From the NCBI RefSeq assembly GCF_007066085.1, contig NZ_CP041405.1:5549501-5613500 (forward strand): DNA of 64,000 bases, in the 5' to 3' direction. Shown piece by piece: positions 36,225-46,079 of the stretch. The notes under the pieces were generated by a model. The model had not been told where the DNA came from. It saw only the letters and a list, made by a program, of their open reading frames with translations, and did no database searches. Origin of the DNA: Paenibacillus thiaminolyticus. Its GTDB lineage: Bacteria; Bacillota; Bacilli; Paenibacillales; Paenibacillaceae. A program made the translations under genes and the position numbers. The first letter of the stretch is position 1; each line of letters starts with the position of its first letter.

Positions 36225-37595
36225 ATGGAAATCATTTTGTTATGGTGCTTTTACATCCTGACGTTTTATGCGTTTCTACCAGGTATCATCAGCCGATTAT
36301 TCGGTTTCCGCGTGTTCCAAAAGGGCAGATCGGATTCGAAGCTGGCGCTGACGTTCGATGACGGGCCAGATCCGGAATATACGCCGCAGCTGCTGGATTT
36401 ACTGAAGACATACAACGCCAAGGCAACCTTCTTTGTCGTTGGCATACATGCGGAGAAGCACCCCGAATTGCTGAAGCGAATGAGCGATGAGGGGCATTTG
36501 ATTGGCATCCACAACTACGTCCATAAATCCAACTGGCTGATGCGTCCGAAAACGGTGAAACAGCAAATTCGCAAAACGTCGGATATCATTGTGTCCGCTA
36601 CTGGACAACGATCTCACTATTATCGTCCTCCGTGGGGGATTGTCAATTTATTTGATTATGGCAATCTCGGTCATCTTCAAATTATACTCTGGTCCGGCAT
36701 GTTCAATGATTGGCGGAAGAAGGTCGGCGAGGAACGGCTCTTCCGGCGCATGATGAAGCGTTGCCGGGGCGGAGAGGTGCTGCTCCTGCACGATTGCGGG
36801 CATACGCTTGGTGCCGATAAGGAAGCTCCCGGCATCATGATGAAGGCATTGGAGCGGTTTTTGAAGGAAGCGGCGGAGCGCGAGCTGTCCTGCGTTCGCG
36901 TAGATGAGCTGATCAAGGAGACCGAGAAGGAGAAGATCAGCAATCCTTCCTGGTTGAAGCGCGGCATTATCAGCGGCTGGCTTCTATATGAGAAGGCGTT
37001 CCATGTGCTGTACGGCCTCCAGACGACGAATCGCCAAGATCCGGTGTTTCATTTCCGGATCCGCCCGTATCATGGGCAGACGCTTCAATTGGATGACGGC
37101 ATCGAATTGAAGCGGGACGATGAGTTACTGGAGCTGCATTTCGATAATAAGCGGCTGTACGAGATTGGCCGGCGTTCGCGCTCACCCGTCCAGCTTGCGA
37201 TACAGATGATACGCGCCGTAGAGAAATCGTTGCCGGAGCTTGCGGATTATATTATGGATCATCCAGAGCTGAAGGCGAATGTAAAGGCGTTGTACGGCGT
37301 AAGCATGATTCATCGGGGACCGGAGCAATTCGGGTTCACCGTGCGGGAGCTGCCGCGAGGCTTATTTTCCTGGTGTACGCGCCAATATTTGCGTCTGCTG
37401 ATGAGCGTCATTCATCCTCAAGGGAAGATGAGACTGAGAGAGCACTCGGAGCAGATGGTTCCCAAAGTGATGGTCATGTCCGTCGAAACGCTCCTTACCC
37501 GCTATGGCAAGTCACGCAAGCCGGTGATGGAGCCTCAGCCGGAGCGAATGATCATTTTAGACAAAGGAATGGAAAAAGCAACGCATTATTTGTAA
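36225..37595 (+). CDS. polysaccharide deacetylase (NodB domain) with a C-terminal YkoP-like domain
   Basis: 456-residue protein. One N-terminal hydrophobic segment (about 3-25), then a complete NodB domain: TFDDGPD (about 44-50), the metal-binding HNYVH (about 88-92), YRPPWG (about 126-131) and LLLHDCGH (about 180-187). All expected catalytic motifs are kept, so it is probably an active carbohydrate de-N-acetylase. After about residue 240 comes a further domain of about 210 residues (VFHFRIRPYHGQTLQLDDGIELKRDDELLELHFDN...) that resembles B. subtilis YkoP as I remember it; this part is tentative. GGGATGG-type site before the ATG is weak. Monocistronic. Confidence 0.85.
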   Translation: MEIILLWCFYILTFYAFLPGIISRLFGFRVFQKGRSDSKLALTFDDGPDPEYTPQLLDLLKTYNAKATFFVVGIHAEKHPELLKRMSDEGHLIGIHNYVHKSNWLMRPKTVKQQIRKTSDIIVSATGQRSHYYRPPWGIVNLFDYGNLGHLQIILWSGMFNDWRKKVGEERLFRRMMKRCRGGEVLLLHDCGHTLGADKEAPGIMMKALERFLKEAAERELSCVRVDELIKETEKEKISNPSWLKRGIISGWLLYEKAFHVLYGLQTTNRQDPVFHFRIRPYHGQTLQLDDGIELKRDDELLELHFDNKRLYEIGRRSRSPVQLAIQMIRAVEKSLPELADYIMDHPELKANVKALYGVSMIHRGPEQFGFTVRELPRGLFSWCTRQYLRLLMSVIHPQGKMRLREHSEQMVPKVMVMSVETLLTRYGKSRKPVMEPQPERMIILDKGMEKATHYL

Positions 37596-37625
37596 TTTTT
37601 TAGATAATAAGATAACGACGATGCC

Positions 37626-37671
37626 GCCCCATTCTATTGGAATTACATAACAATAATGGGGCTTCTCTTTT
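37626..37671 (+). terminator. terminator after the deacetylase gene
   Basis: GCCCCATTCTATTG pairs, with a two-base bulge, with CAATAATGGGGC (37651-37662), then TTCTCTTTTT. Confidence 0.85.
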
Positions 37672-37917
37672 TGTTTCTTTTTTTGAACGGAGAATGCAAG
37701 GTTTATGCAAAAAAATGAAAGAACATGCAAATGAACGCCGGTGATGGATTTTTGTGAAATTTGTCTTCTCTAAGATGGACATTTTGACGAAAAATGCGAC
37801 TATCCTCCGTACTCGGCATGCCGAAAACCGCGCGCTTCCCGGACTTTTCTACTACAGTTGATAAAAAAAGTTATCGTCATAAAACCACAAACTTTCAAAT
37901 TAAAAAGCATAAAGGGA

Positions 37918-37946
37918 TTTACAAAACCGAAATTATAAAGTAGTAT
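37918..37946 (+). promoter_or_regulatory. promoter candidate of the opp operon
   Basis: TTTACA (37918-37923), a 17-base spacer, TAGTAT (37941-37946), in an AT-rich stretch (37672-38137) with no gene. It would give an untranslated leader of about 185 bases. A partial CodY-box-like word at 38103 has too many mismatches to call. Confidence 0.45.
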
Positions 37947-38137
37947 TATGAAAAAATATTCGTTTCCTGCTCATGAAATGGGGGTTTTTTGCAAACTTAT
38001 TTGACCAATGTTCTATAAAGCGTTAACGAACGTTTTTTACTCATCGCGATGATTTTTTATGTATACAACTTTATAACTACTTCAAGTTACAAAGGTTACA
38101 AAAAACATCAGAAATTGAACATCAGGGGGAGAATGAA

Positions 38138-39892
38138 GTGAAGAAAAGATTCAGCATCATCATGTGCCTGCTCCTGTCCTTGACGCTCGTGCTGTCCGCT
38201 TGCGGCGGAAGCGATAGCGGCAACGGCGATTCCGCAGGACAAGCTAATCAAGAGTCATCCAACAATGGTGGCACAGATAACGGTACAGACGGCGAGTTGG
38301 TCTCTGACGGCTTGATTCCGGCAACGGACAAGAGCAAGTCTCCAGCAACGGCGACAAACCGGACAGATACAGCTATCATTGGCATCACGGCACCTAGTGG
38401 TATCTTCAACCCGGTCTATGCTGAATCTGCATATGATAAATACGTAATGCTGTCATTGTTCAACGGCTTGCTCCAAATCAACAAAGACGGCACCTATTCC
38501 GAGGACTTGGCGGAAGAATACACAATTTCGGACGACAAGCTTACTTACACATTCAAGCTGAAGGACGGCTTGAAGTTCAGCGACGGTACCGCATTGACGG
38601 CGGAAGACGTTGCATTTACATTGACCGTACTGCATGACAAGTCCTATGACGGCCCGAGCGATATCATCAAGGACGCGGCCATCAAGGGCGGCCAAGAATA
38701 TAAAGACGGCAAAGCGACTTCCATCGAAGGCATCAAGGTTGTCGATCCGAGAACAATCGAAGTCACTACGTTGGAGCCGCGCGCGCTCGCACTGGGCGCC
38801 ATCGGTGACGTAGGCGTATTGTCCAAGGCATATTACGGCAAGGACTACAAGCAAGGCGATCTGTCTTATATGAAAGATTTATTCACGAAGCCGCTTGGTA
38901 ACGGCGCTTACAAGCTGGACAAGTTCGTTCCGGGACAGGAAGCAGTATTGTCCGCGAACGAGAACTTCCATCGTGGCGCAGCGAAGATTCCGAACCTGAT
39001 CTTCAAATTTACTACGGATGAGACGAACGCGCAGTTGCTGCAAACCGGTGAAACCGATATGGACATGGTAACCGTATCGAAAGACCAAGTAGAGCAGCTT
39101 CAGGAGCTGGGCTTCCTGGATATCAACCTGTTCCGCACGAACGGTTATGGTTATATCAATTTCAATCATAACAAAGAAATGTTCAAAGATAAGCGCGTCC
39201 GTCAAGCATTGGCTTACGGCCTGGATCGCGAGCAAATCGTTGAGGCTGTATACCAAGGCTATGCCGATGTTATCGACATTCCGCAATCGAAGGACTCCTG
39301 GTCTTACACGGATGAAGTAACGAAGTACGATTTCAATTTGGAAAAAGCGAAGCAGCTTCTCGATGAAGCAGGCTGGACGGTAGGAGCCGACGGCATCCGC
39401 GAGAAGGACGGACAGAAGTTCAAGATTACGTTCACCGCTTCTTCTCCGAACCCGGTCAATGACGCGATCATTCCGGTCGCCCAAGCGAACTGGAAAGAGC
39501 TCGGCATCGAGCTTACTGCAGAGCAAATGGACTTCAATGCCGTTATCGAAAAACGTAAAAAAGGCGACTTCGACATGATGTTCCTGGCTTGGGGCTTGAC
39601 TCCGGATCCGCAATCGAGCGAAAATGTGTTCAAGACGGGCGGTTCTCAAAACGACATCGGATATTCGAATCCGAAGCTTGACGAATTGTTCGAAAAGGCC
39701 GGCAAGGAAGTTGACGTTGAGAAGCGTAAGCCAATCTTCAAAGAAATCTACCAAGAGCTGAATGAAGACTTGCCTTACATCTACCTGTATCAACGCCGCG
39801 ACATGTGGGCAACGAACGCACGGATTCAAGGCTTCGATATGTCGCCATACCGCTTCTTTACGTATGATTTGAGCACTATCCAAATTCAATAA
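38138..39892 (+). CDS. oppA: peptide ABC transporter substrate-binding lipoprotein (OppA-like)
   Basis: Family 5 extracellular solute-binding protein, 584 residues. Signal peptide with lipobox LSAC (Cys 22), a Ser/Gly/Asn-rich linker to about 60, then the binding domain with YDKYVMLSLFNGLLQINKDGTYSEDLAEEY and LKFSDGTALTAEDVAFTL, and the C-terminal SSENVFKTGGSQNDIGYSNPKLDELF. GTG 38138 follows GGGGGAG. It is the first gene of an oppABCDF operon; a hairpin between oppA and oppB probably keeps the binding protein in excess. Codon use is less G+C-rich than neighbours, as usual for highly expressed genes. Substrate (oligo- or dipeptide) is not decided by sequence. Confidence 0.93.
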   Translation: MKKRFSIIMCLLLSLTLVLSACGGSDSGNGDSAGQANQESSNNGGTDNGTDGELVSDGLIPATDKSKSPATATNRTDTAIIGITAPSGIFNPVYAESAYDKYVMLSLFNGLLQINKDGTYSEDLAEEYTISDDKLTYTFKLKDGLKFSDGTALTAEDVAFTLTVLHDKSYDGPSDIIKDAAIKGGQEYKDGKATSIEGIKVVDPRTIEVTTLEPRALALGAIGDVGVLSKAYYGKDYKQGDLSYMKDLFTKPLGNGAYKLDKFVPGQEAVLSANENFHRGAAKIPNLIFKFTTDETNAQLLQTGETDMDMVTVSKDQVEQLQELGFLDINLFRTNGYGYINFNHNKEMFKDKRVRQALAYGLDREQIVEAVYQGYADVIDIPQSKDSWSYTDEVTKYDFNLEKAKQLLDEAGWTVGADGIREKDGQKFKITFTASSPNPVNDAIIPVAQANWKELGIELTAEQMDFNAVIEKRKKGDFDMMFLAWGLTPDPQSSENVFKTGGSQNDIGYSNPKLDELFEKAGKEVDVEKRKPIFKEIYQELNEDLPYIYLYQRRDMWATNARIQGFDMSPYRFFTYDLSTIQIQ

Positions 39893-39913
39893 CGACTTCA
39901 AAAGTGCTGCATA

Positions 39914-39953
39914 CCGAATGCTCAGCCATCAGGCTGGGCATTCGGGTTTATTT
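39914..39953 (+). terminator. attenuating hairpin between oppA and oppB
   Basis: CCGAATGCTCAGCC pairs with GGCTGGGCATTCGG and is followed by GTTTATTT. A strong hairpin with a modest T-run inside the operon is the usual way to make more binding protein than permease. Confidence 0.8.
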
Positions 39954-39972
39954 CATGCTAGGAGGAATAATT

Positions 39973-40929
39973 ATGAAACAATACGCCTTGCGGCGGCTGT
40001 TACAGCTGATTCCGACCGTTATCGGCGTGTCGATTCTGCTGTTCGCGGTCTTCGCGATGGCGCCGGGGAACTTCATCGATTCCAACCCGACGCTGTCGAA
40101 GGAGCGCGCAGCCGAGCTCAAAGCGATTCATGGCTTGGACAAGCCGCTCGTTGAACGTTATTTCACTTGGGCTGAAAATACGCTCAAAGGTGATCTCGGA
40201 TTGTCATTGCAGCACAAACAGCCAGTCACCACGGTCCTTAACCGTTATATGTGGAACTCCTTTTTGATTGCCGCTATCGTGCTTGTGCTCAGTTGGGCTA
40301 TTGCGATTGTAGTCGGCGTTTTTGCCGCGATCAAGCAGCACTCTTTCTTTGACGGCATGGTTACGCTGCTCGTCTTTGCGCTGATGTCGCTTCCGTCGTT
40401 CTTTGTCGGGTTATATGCCATCAAAGTGTTTGCCGTCGATTTGGCATGGGCGCCGGTCGGCGGAATGTACACATCAGGCAGCAATGCGACAGGGTTCGCG
40501 CGCTTCTGGGATCTGCTGCAGCACTTGGCGTTGCCTGTTGCTGTGCTGACGGCACTGAGCGTCGGCAGCTTGACCCGTTATTTCCGGACGAGCATGCTGG
40601 ACGTTATCCGTCAGGACTTCATTCGGACCGCCCGCGCCAAAGGGTTGAAAGAACGCACCGTCATCTTCAAGCACGCGCTGCGGAACGCTCTGCTTCCTGC
40701 AATTACGCTGCTTGGGATCGAATTGCCAGGGTTGTTCTCCGGGGCCATTATTACGGAGAAAATCTTCAACTGGCCTGGTGTCGGCCGCATTAACTTGGAC
40801 GCAATCAATGCCCGTGACTACTTCCTGTTGATGGGCTTCACGATGTTCCTGGCTCTGCTGACGATGCTGGGGAATTTCTTAGCAGATTTACTTTACAGAG
40901 TCGCCGACCCTCGTGTCCGGATGAAGTAG
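39973..40929 (+). CDS. oppB: peptide ABC transporter permease OppB
   Basis: Inner-membrane subunit of 318 residues with six hydrophobic helices. MKQYALRRLLQLIPTVIGVSILLF is the typical OppB/DppB start, and the EAA loop reads FIRTARAKGLKERTVIFKHALRNALLPAITLLG (about 218-250). GGAGGAATAATT precedes ATG 39973; the upstream frame to 39904 runs through the attenuator hairpin and is rejected. Forms the translocation pore with OppC. Confidence 0.94.
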   Translation: MKQYALRRLLQLIPTVIGVSILLFAVFAMAPGNFIDSNPTLSKERAAELKAIHGLDKPLVERYFTWAENTLKGDLGLSLQHKQPVTTVLNRYMWNSFLIAAIVLVLSWAIAIVVGVFAAIKQHSFFDGMVTLLVFALMSLPSFFVGLYAIKVFAVDLAWAPVGGMYTSGSNATGFARFWDLLQHLALPVAVLTALSVGSLTRYFRTSMLDVIRQDFIRTARAKGLKERTVIFKHALRNALLPAITLLGIELPGLFSGAIITEKIFNWPGVGRINLDAINARDYFLLMGFTMFLALLTMLGNFLADLLYRVADPRVRMK

Positions 40930-40944
40930 AAAGGGGAGTTATTT

Positions 40945-41868
40945 GTGTCTCAAACGGTAGCTGAATCCGTTAAAGGAGCTAATGTGCGCCAGGCCAAACC
41001 GGCTTCCCCGTGGAAGCTGGCATTTAAACAACTGCTGAAAAACAAATTCGCGGTCACGGGAGCAATCGTCGTTATACTTATGTTTATCATCTGCTTCCTG
41101 GGACCGGTTGTGTCTCCTTATTCGTTGGAGACGATGAATATCAAGAACGGCAACAAGCCGCCTAACGCCGCACATTGGCTCGGCACGGACAATCTGGGCC
41201 GCGACATTCTGCTGCGCGTCATGCTGGCGGGCCAAGTCTCTCTGCTCGTAGGCCTCGTCGCCATGGCTATCTCCGTGACGCTGGGCAGCTTGATGGGCGC
41301 GCTTGCCGGTTACTATCGCGGATGGGTAGATACAGTTATTATGCGTCTTGCCGACATTATGATGTCGATTCCAAGCTTGCCATTGCTGATTATTCTCGGC
41401 GCGATCTTGTCCGATATGAAGGTTCCGCCGGAGCAGCGGATATATCTCGTCATGTTTTTGCTCGGATTTATGGCATGGCCGAACTTATCCCGTCTCGTGC
41501 GCGGGCAAATCTTGATGCTGCGCGAACAAGAGTTTATGCAGGCGGCTGAAGTGCTTGGCCTGCGCGACCGACGCAAAATATTCCGCCACTTGCTGCCAAA
41601 TACGGTACCGATCATTATCGTCGTAGCAACCTTGCTGGTAGGCAGCTCCATCCTGTACGAATCGGTATTGAGTTATTTAGGTCTCGGGGTCGTTCCGCCG
41701 ACACCTTCATGGGGCAATATGATTTCGGCAGCGAACAATATGATAGAATTTAAGAAGCGGCCGTGGTTGTGGATACCGCCAGGAGTATGTATTTTCTTGA
41801 CGGTAATTGCCATCAACATCATCGGGGATGCCTTGCGTGACGTGCTCGATCCGAAAATGAAGAGGTAG
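40945..41868 (+). CDS. oppC: peptide ABC transporter permease OppC
   Basis: Permease partner of 307 residues, starting at GTG 40945 after AAGGGGAG. A cytoplasmic N-terminal stretch (about 1-35) precedes the first helix (FAVTGAIVVILMFIICFLGPVVSPY), then the conserved HWLGTDNLGRDILLRVMLAGQVSLLVG and an EAA loop FMQAAEVLGLRDRRKIFRHLLPNT (about 197-220). Hydrophobic pattern fits six helices. Fifteen bases after oppB. Confidence 0.94.
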   Translation: MSQTVAESVKGANVRQAKPASPWKLAFKQLLKNKFAVTGAIVVILMFIICFLGPVVSPYSLETMNIKNGNKPPNAAHWLGTDNLGRDILLRVMLAGQVSLLVGLVAMAISVTLGSLMGALAGYYRGWVDTVIMRLADIMMSIPSLPLLIILGAILSDMKVPPEQRIYLVMFLLGFMAWPNLSRLVRGQILMLREQEFMQAAEVLGLRDRRKIFRHLLPNTVPIIIVVATLLVGSSILYESVLSYLGLGVVPPTPSWGNMISAANNMIEFKKRPWLWIPPGVCIFLTVIAINIIGDALRDVLDPKMKR

Positions 41869-41878
41869 GAGATACGAT

Positions 41879-42862
41879 ATGGCAAACAATTTGATCGAAT
41901 TTCGCAATCTGCGGACGAATTTCTATACCAGTGGTGGCGTCGTGAAAGCGGTCAATGATGTCAGCTTCTCGATCAGAGAAGGCGAGACGCTGTGCGTTGT
42001 AGGCGAATCCGGCTGCGGCAAGAGCGTTACAGCCATGTCATTGATGCGACTCGTCGCGCCTCCGGGGAAAATCGAAGGCGGAGAGATTATTTATAAAGGG
42101 CAAGACCTGCTGAAGCTCAAAGAGCGTGAAATGCGTCAGATTCGGGGAAATGAAATCTCGATGATTTTCCAGGAGCCGATGACGTCGCTCAACCCGGTCT
42201 TGAAAATCGGTGAACAGCTGGTTGAGCCGATTTTGCTGCACCGGGGCGGAACGAAGAAGGAAGCGCGCAAGCGGGCGATCGATCTGATCGAGCTCGTGGG
42301 CATTCCGCGCGCAGAGCAAATCTTCGACGCCTACCCGCATGAGCTGAGCGGCGGCATGCGGCAGCGGATTATGATCGCGATGGCCTTGACCTGCGATCCG
42401 AAGCTGCTCATCGCCGACGAGCCGACGACGGCGCTGGACGTTACGATCCAGGCGCAGATTCTTGACCTGATGCGCAACATTAAGAGCGAGTTCAAGACGG
42501 CGATTATGCTGATTACCCACGATCTCGGCGTCGTGGCCGAGATGGCCGATCATGTTGTCGTTATGTATGCCGGCAAAGTCATTGAAGAGGCGCCGGTCAT
42601 CGAATTGTTCCAAAATCCGAAGCACCCGTATACCCAAGGGCTGCTGAAGGCGAAGCCGATTATCAATGAGCGCCGGGAACGGCTCTATACGATTCCTGGA
42701 CAAGTTCCGAATCCGGTTGAACTGGGCGAAAATTGCTATTTCAATGACCGTTGCGAGCATTGCATGGCGGTGTGTACGGAGAAGCAGCCGACGCTCAAGA
42801 CCTATGAGAAAGGACATAAGGCGTCATGCTGGCTGTATGAGAAGGAGGGGAAAGCACAATGA
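41879..42862 (+). CDS. oppD: peptide ABC transporter ATPase OppD
   Basis: ATP-binding subunit of 327 residues. Walker A GESGCGKS (about 43-50), Q-loop [10 protein letters not shown], signature LSGGMRQR (about 157-164), Walker [13 protein letters not shown] (about 176-187), switch His in THDLG. The C-terminal oligopeptide-transporter extension has the cysteine cluster [15 protein letters not shown] (about 281-295), as usual for OppD/DppD where it can bind an Fe-S cluster. Overlaps oppF by ATGA. Confidence 0.95.
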   Translation: MANNLIEFRNLRTNFYTSGGVVKAVNDVSFSIREGETLCVVGESGCGKSVTAMSLMRLVAPPGKIEGGEIIYKGQDLLKLKEREMRQIRGNEISMIFQEPMTSLNPVLKIGEQLVEPILLHRGGTKKEARKRAIDLIELVGIPRAEQIFDAYPHELSGGMRQRIMIAMALTCDPKLLIADEPTTALDVTIQAQILDLMRNIKSEFKTAIMLITHDLGVVAEMADHVVVMYAGKVIEEAPVIELFQNPKHPYTQGLLKAKPIINERRERLYTIPGQVPNPVELGENCYFNDRCEHCMAVCTEKQPTLKTYEKGHKASCWLYEKEGKAQ

Positions 42863-43830
42863 GCCAACAAGCCTTACTCGAAGTTCAAGATCTAAAAAAA
42901 TATTTCCCCATCCAGGGCGGTCTCTTCTCGCGGACGGTCGGACATGTGCGTGCGGTTGACGGAGTCAGCTTCACCCTGCAAAAAGGGGAAGCGCTCGGCT
43001 TGGTAGGCGAGTCCGGCTGCGGCAAGTCGACCACGGGACGGACGATTCTTCGCCTGCTTGACAAGACGGAAGGGAAAGTCATTTTCAAAGGCACTGATAT
43101 TCATTCATTAAATAAAAAGCAATTGCGCGGCATGAGGCCGCAAATGCAGCTTGTATTCCAGGACCCGTACAGTTCCTTGAATCCCCGCATCAAGATCGGG
43201 GATGCGATTGGCGAACCGCTGCTCGATCACGGTCTCGCAAGCAAGAGCGATATTCGCGACCGCGTCAAAGAGATTTTGACGATTTGCGGCTTGGCTCCAT
43301 ACCATATCGATCGCTATCCGCATGAATTTTCCGGCGGTCAGCGCCAACGCATCGGAATTGCGCGCGCGCTTATCATGAATCCGGACTTCATCGTGGCGGA
43401 CGAACCGGTATCTGCCCTGGACGTATCGATTCAGGCGCAGATCATTAACCTGCTGAGCGATTTGCAGGAACAAAAAGACTTGACTTACTTGTTCATTTCG
43501 CATGATTTGTCCGTTGTCGAACATTTGTGCAACCGAATTGGCGTTATGTACTTGGGCTCGCTTGTTGAAATGGCTCCGCGTGACGAGCTGTTCAAACGCC
43601 CGCTGCATCCGTACACGCAAGCGCTGCTGTCGGCCATCCCGATTCCGGATCCGACGCGCAAGTCGGAGCGGATCGTGCTTCAGGGCGACATTCCAAGCCC
43701 GGCCAACCCGCCAGCAGGATGCAAATTCCATACGCGCTGCCCGTTTGCAAAGGATATTTGCAAGCAAGCCGTACCGGAATTCCGGGAAGTTGCCAGCGGA
43801 CACCACGTGGCTTGTCATCTGGTCGAGTAG
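42859..43830 (+). CDS. oppF: peptide ABC transporter ATPase OppF
   Basis: Second ATPase, 323 residues. Walker [10 protein letters not shown] (about 52-60), Q-loop [11 protein letters not shown], signature FSGGQRQR (about 156-163), Walker [13 protein letters not shown], switch His in SHDLS, and the C-terminal [15 protein letters not shown] cysteine motif (about 294-308). Start overlaps the oppD stop. Last gene of the operon, followed by a bidirectional terminator shared with the convergent serine hydrolase gene. Confidence 0.95.
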   Translation: MSQQALLEVQDLKKYFPIQGGLFSRTVGHVRAVDGVSFTLQKGEALGLVGESGCGKSTTGRTILRLLDKTEGKVIFKGTDIHSLNKKQLRGMRPQMQLVFQDPYSSLNPRIKIGDAIGEPLLDHGLASKSDIRDRVKEILTICGLAPYHIDRYPHEFSGGQRQRIGIARALIMNPDFIVADEPVSALDVSIQAQIINLLSDLQEQKDLTYLFISHDLSVVEHLCNRIGVMYLGSLVEMAPRDELFKRPLHPYTQALLSAIPIPDPTRKSERIVLQGDIPSPANPPAGCKFHTRCPFAKDICKQAVPEFREVASGHHVACHLVE

Positions 43831-43872
43831 TCAAGTTGCCAGTCATCATGGCATACACCTAACTTGGAAAGC

Positions 43873-43901
43873 AAAAGCGCGGAAGCAACTCCGCGCTTTT
43901 A
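43873..43901. terminator. bidirectional terminator
   Basis: AAAAGCGCGGA pairs perfectly with TCCGCGCTTTT. T-runs exist on both strands, so it ends the opp operon (plus) and the serine hydrolase gene (minus). Confidence 0.92.
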
Positions 43902-43919
43902 TTGCGTTATTCAGTTAAT

Positions 43920-45959
43920 TTAAGGGGCAAGACTCCATTTCGACGCTAAATAGAGCAGCGCGGCAGCCTCTTGGCGTGTCATTGCTTGCTTGGATTTGTA
44001 ATCTGCCGCTCCGTCGGCCGACAGGATTACCTCAGGGCCGTAAAATTTCATGCCTACTATAAATTTGACCGCATCTTCGGCCCAGGCATCTGTATCCTCG
44101 GCCGTGCTGCCTTCGACCGTCTTGGCGCCCATGGACAGCATCACTTTTGCCATCATTGCCGCTGCCTCTTGCCGCGAAATCTTCTCCTTCGGCCTGAATA
44201 ATTGATCCGCAGGCGCTGTAATAAAGTCATATTCTAAAGCGCTTTGAATCCATCCTGCTTGCGGGACCCCATTGATATCTTTGAGCTTCGCCGCATTTTT
44301 GGAAGGAGGAATCCCGATCCATGTCATCACCTGTTCCACAAATTCCGCTCTTGTTAGCGGCTCCTCCGCGCCAAAGGTTCCATCCGCTTTGCTCTGAACG
44401 ACTCCCAACTGATGCAAGCCATTGATGTATTCCGCATAAGGGTGTTGATCCCCGATATCTGTAAAACGCTGAGGCGTGCCGAGCTTCTCTACCCAGACGA
44501 GCGGATCGGTATTGGAGTACATATACCCAATCGAACCGTCCGGATTGGCCTTGAAGGCAATTTTGCTGCCATGCTCATCTTCGAATAAGAGAGGCTCGAT
44601 CGGTTGGGCGGTTTGCTTGCCCTTCACATTCTCTAGTACAAGCTGCCCGTCGGCGGTCGCATGAATTCGAGTAATAAGGTAGCTTATCCGTACATCCCGA
44701 TATACGCCTTCGAAGCGTCTCAGCTGGTCTCGCGTGAGCGTAATATAGGTTTGCTTTTCTTGCTCTTGCTCTGGATAATACCGATCCATAAAAGCCTCAA
44801 ACAGCTTCTCGCGCAAATTTCCGGACTTATTATAAACGATAAATGCGCCTGCATTTTGCTCCGGCAGCAGCCACAGCCATGAATGGAAGCCGCGCGGCGC
44901 AGCACCGCCTTTGCCGATTACATATTGTCCGTTATAGGAATCTTGATAACTATATTCGAAGCCATACGCCATATTCGGCACCTTCGGATGAATAGCGACA
45001 TGTGTCTTACTCATCTCTTTGACGGTCTCTTCCTTGAGAATTCGGCTGTCACCTAATTTCCCTTTATTTAAGTAAGCCATCATAAACTTGGCCATATCGC
45101 TTCCGGTCGTTAACATGCCGCCATAGGGCATATCATTCGGGATAAAATTATAAGGCTGTGTAGCTTTGTTGTCAGGCCCGTACCCTACAGCTAACCGCGG
45201 GATAAGATCCTGCGTCAAGAGAAAATGGCTGTCGTTCATGCCGAGCGGCTTGAACATATGCTCCTTCATATACTGATGGAACGGAACTCCGGTCATTTGT
45301 TGAACGATATAGCCTTGAAGCATGGACGCCATATTATCGTACTTATACACTTCACCAGGTTTTCGGGTGACGGTAGGCATCCAGCTTTTTACATAATCTT
45401 TGAGCTTCACTTCTGTAGACAAATCATCGGACATCGAATCTCCGACAGGGGGATCGACGATATCGAATCCGGTCGTATGCGTCAATAAATGCTCCATCGT
45501 GACGGGGGAAGTCGTATTGTTCTTCATTTTGATATCCCCCAAATAATTCTGAACATCACGGTTTAACTCAATTTTCCCCTGCTCGACAAGCTGCATTACC
45601 GCCGCTGCCGTGAAGACTTTGGACACCGATGCGATGCGGAACAAGGTTTTCTCGGGATCGACCGGGATTTCTTTCTCGACGTCCGCATACCCATACCCTT
45701 TCTGCAGCAGCACCTTCCCGTCTTTTACCACGACAAATACCGCTCCCGGCACCCCCAATGCCTTAACATCCTGCCTCGCGAAAAATTCATCAGCGAAGGC
45801 TTCCACGTCCTGAGCATTCATAGCTGGTTGTGACTTGCTTGTTGAGCTTGCTGCTGAGGACGATGCTTGAACCGGAGCAACGCTTGGCGATAGCGTGGAA
45901 ACTAGTAACAGCCCGGCCAATAGGGCCATTATTTTTTGCCGATTGCGTACATTTTTCAA
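43920..45959 (-). CDS. SLH-anchored serine hydrolase (class C beta-lactamase/PBP4* fold)
   Basis: Exported protein of 679 residues. A signal peptide (IMALLAGLLLVSTLSPSVAPVQA) is followed by a beta-lactamase-family domain (about 40-400): GVPGAVFVVVKDGKVLLQKGYGYAD, catalytic SVSK (Ser about 111), YKYDN as the YxN motif and KGGAAPRGFHS near the third motif. A beta-rich domain (about 410-500) and three SLH domains (about 505-679; FTDIGDQHPYAEYINGL, LKDINGVPQAGWIQ and a weaker third) follow. I used TTG 45959, 8 bases after AAAGGAG on the minus strand; the open frame to 46070 has no site or family sequence. Likely a D-amino-acid peptidase or esterase tethered to the cell wall; true beta-lactamase activity is less likely. 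Confidence 0.85.
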   Translation of the reverse strand: MKNVRNRQKIMALLAGLLLVSTLSPSVAPVQASSSAASSTSKSQPAMNAQDVEAFADEFFARQDVKALGVPGAVFVVVKDGKVLLQKGYGYADVEKEIPVDPEKTLFRIASVSKVFTAAAVMQLVEQGKIELNRDVQNYLGDIKMKNNTTSPVTMEHLLTHTTGFDIVDPPVGDSMSDDLSTEVKLKDYVKSWMPTVTRKPGEVYKYDNMASMLQGYIVQQMTGVPFHQYMKEHMFKPLGMNDSHFLLTQDLIPRLAVGYGPDNKATQPYNFIPNDMPYGGMLTTGSDMAKFMMAYLNKGKLGDSRILKEETVKEMSKTHVAIHPKVPNMAYGFEYSYQDSYNGQYVIGKGGAAPRGFHSWLWLLPEQNAGAFIVYNKSGNLREKLFEAFMDRYYPEQEQEKQTYITLTRDQLRRFEGVYRDVRISYLITRIHATADGQLVLENVKGKQTAQPIEPLLFEDEHGSKIAFKANPDGSIGYMYSNTDPLVWVEKLGTPQRFTDIGDQHPYAEYINGLHQLGVVQSKADGTFGAEEPLTRAEFVEQVMTWIGIPPSKNAAKLKDINGVPQAGWIQSALEYDFITAPADQLFRPKEKISRQEAAAMMAKVMLSMGAKTVEGSTAEDTDAWAEDAVKFIVGMKFYGPEVILSADGAADYKSKQAMTRQEAAALLYLASKWSLAP

Positions 45960-46079
45960 AATAAACTCTCCTTTCTCTGCTTCATAAGAGCTATCCTTTC
46001 CCATGGATAACGTCATTGTATTATTCGAATCTGTCCCTGCGCTTTCACTTTCCTTACAATAAACTAACACTGTTCCCGC

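Noticed and set aside
38103..38118. CodY box before oppA
   Set aside because: About five mismatches to AATTTTCWGAAAATT; not distinguishable from background in AT-rich DNA.
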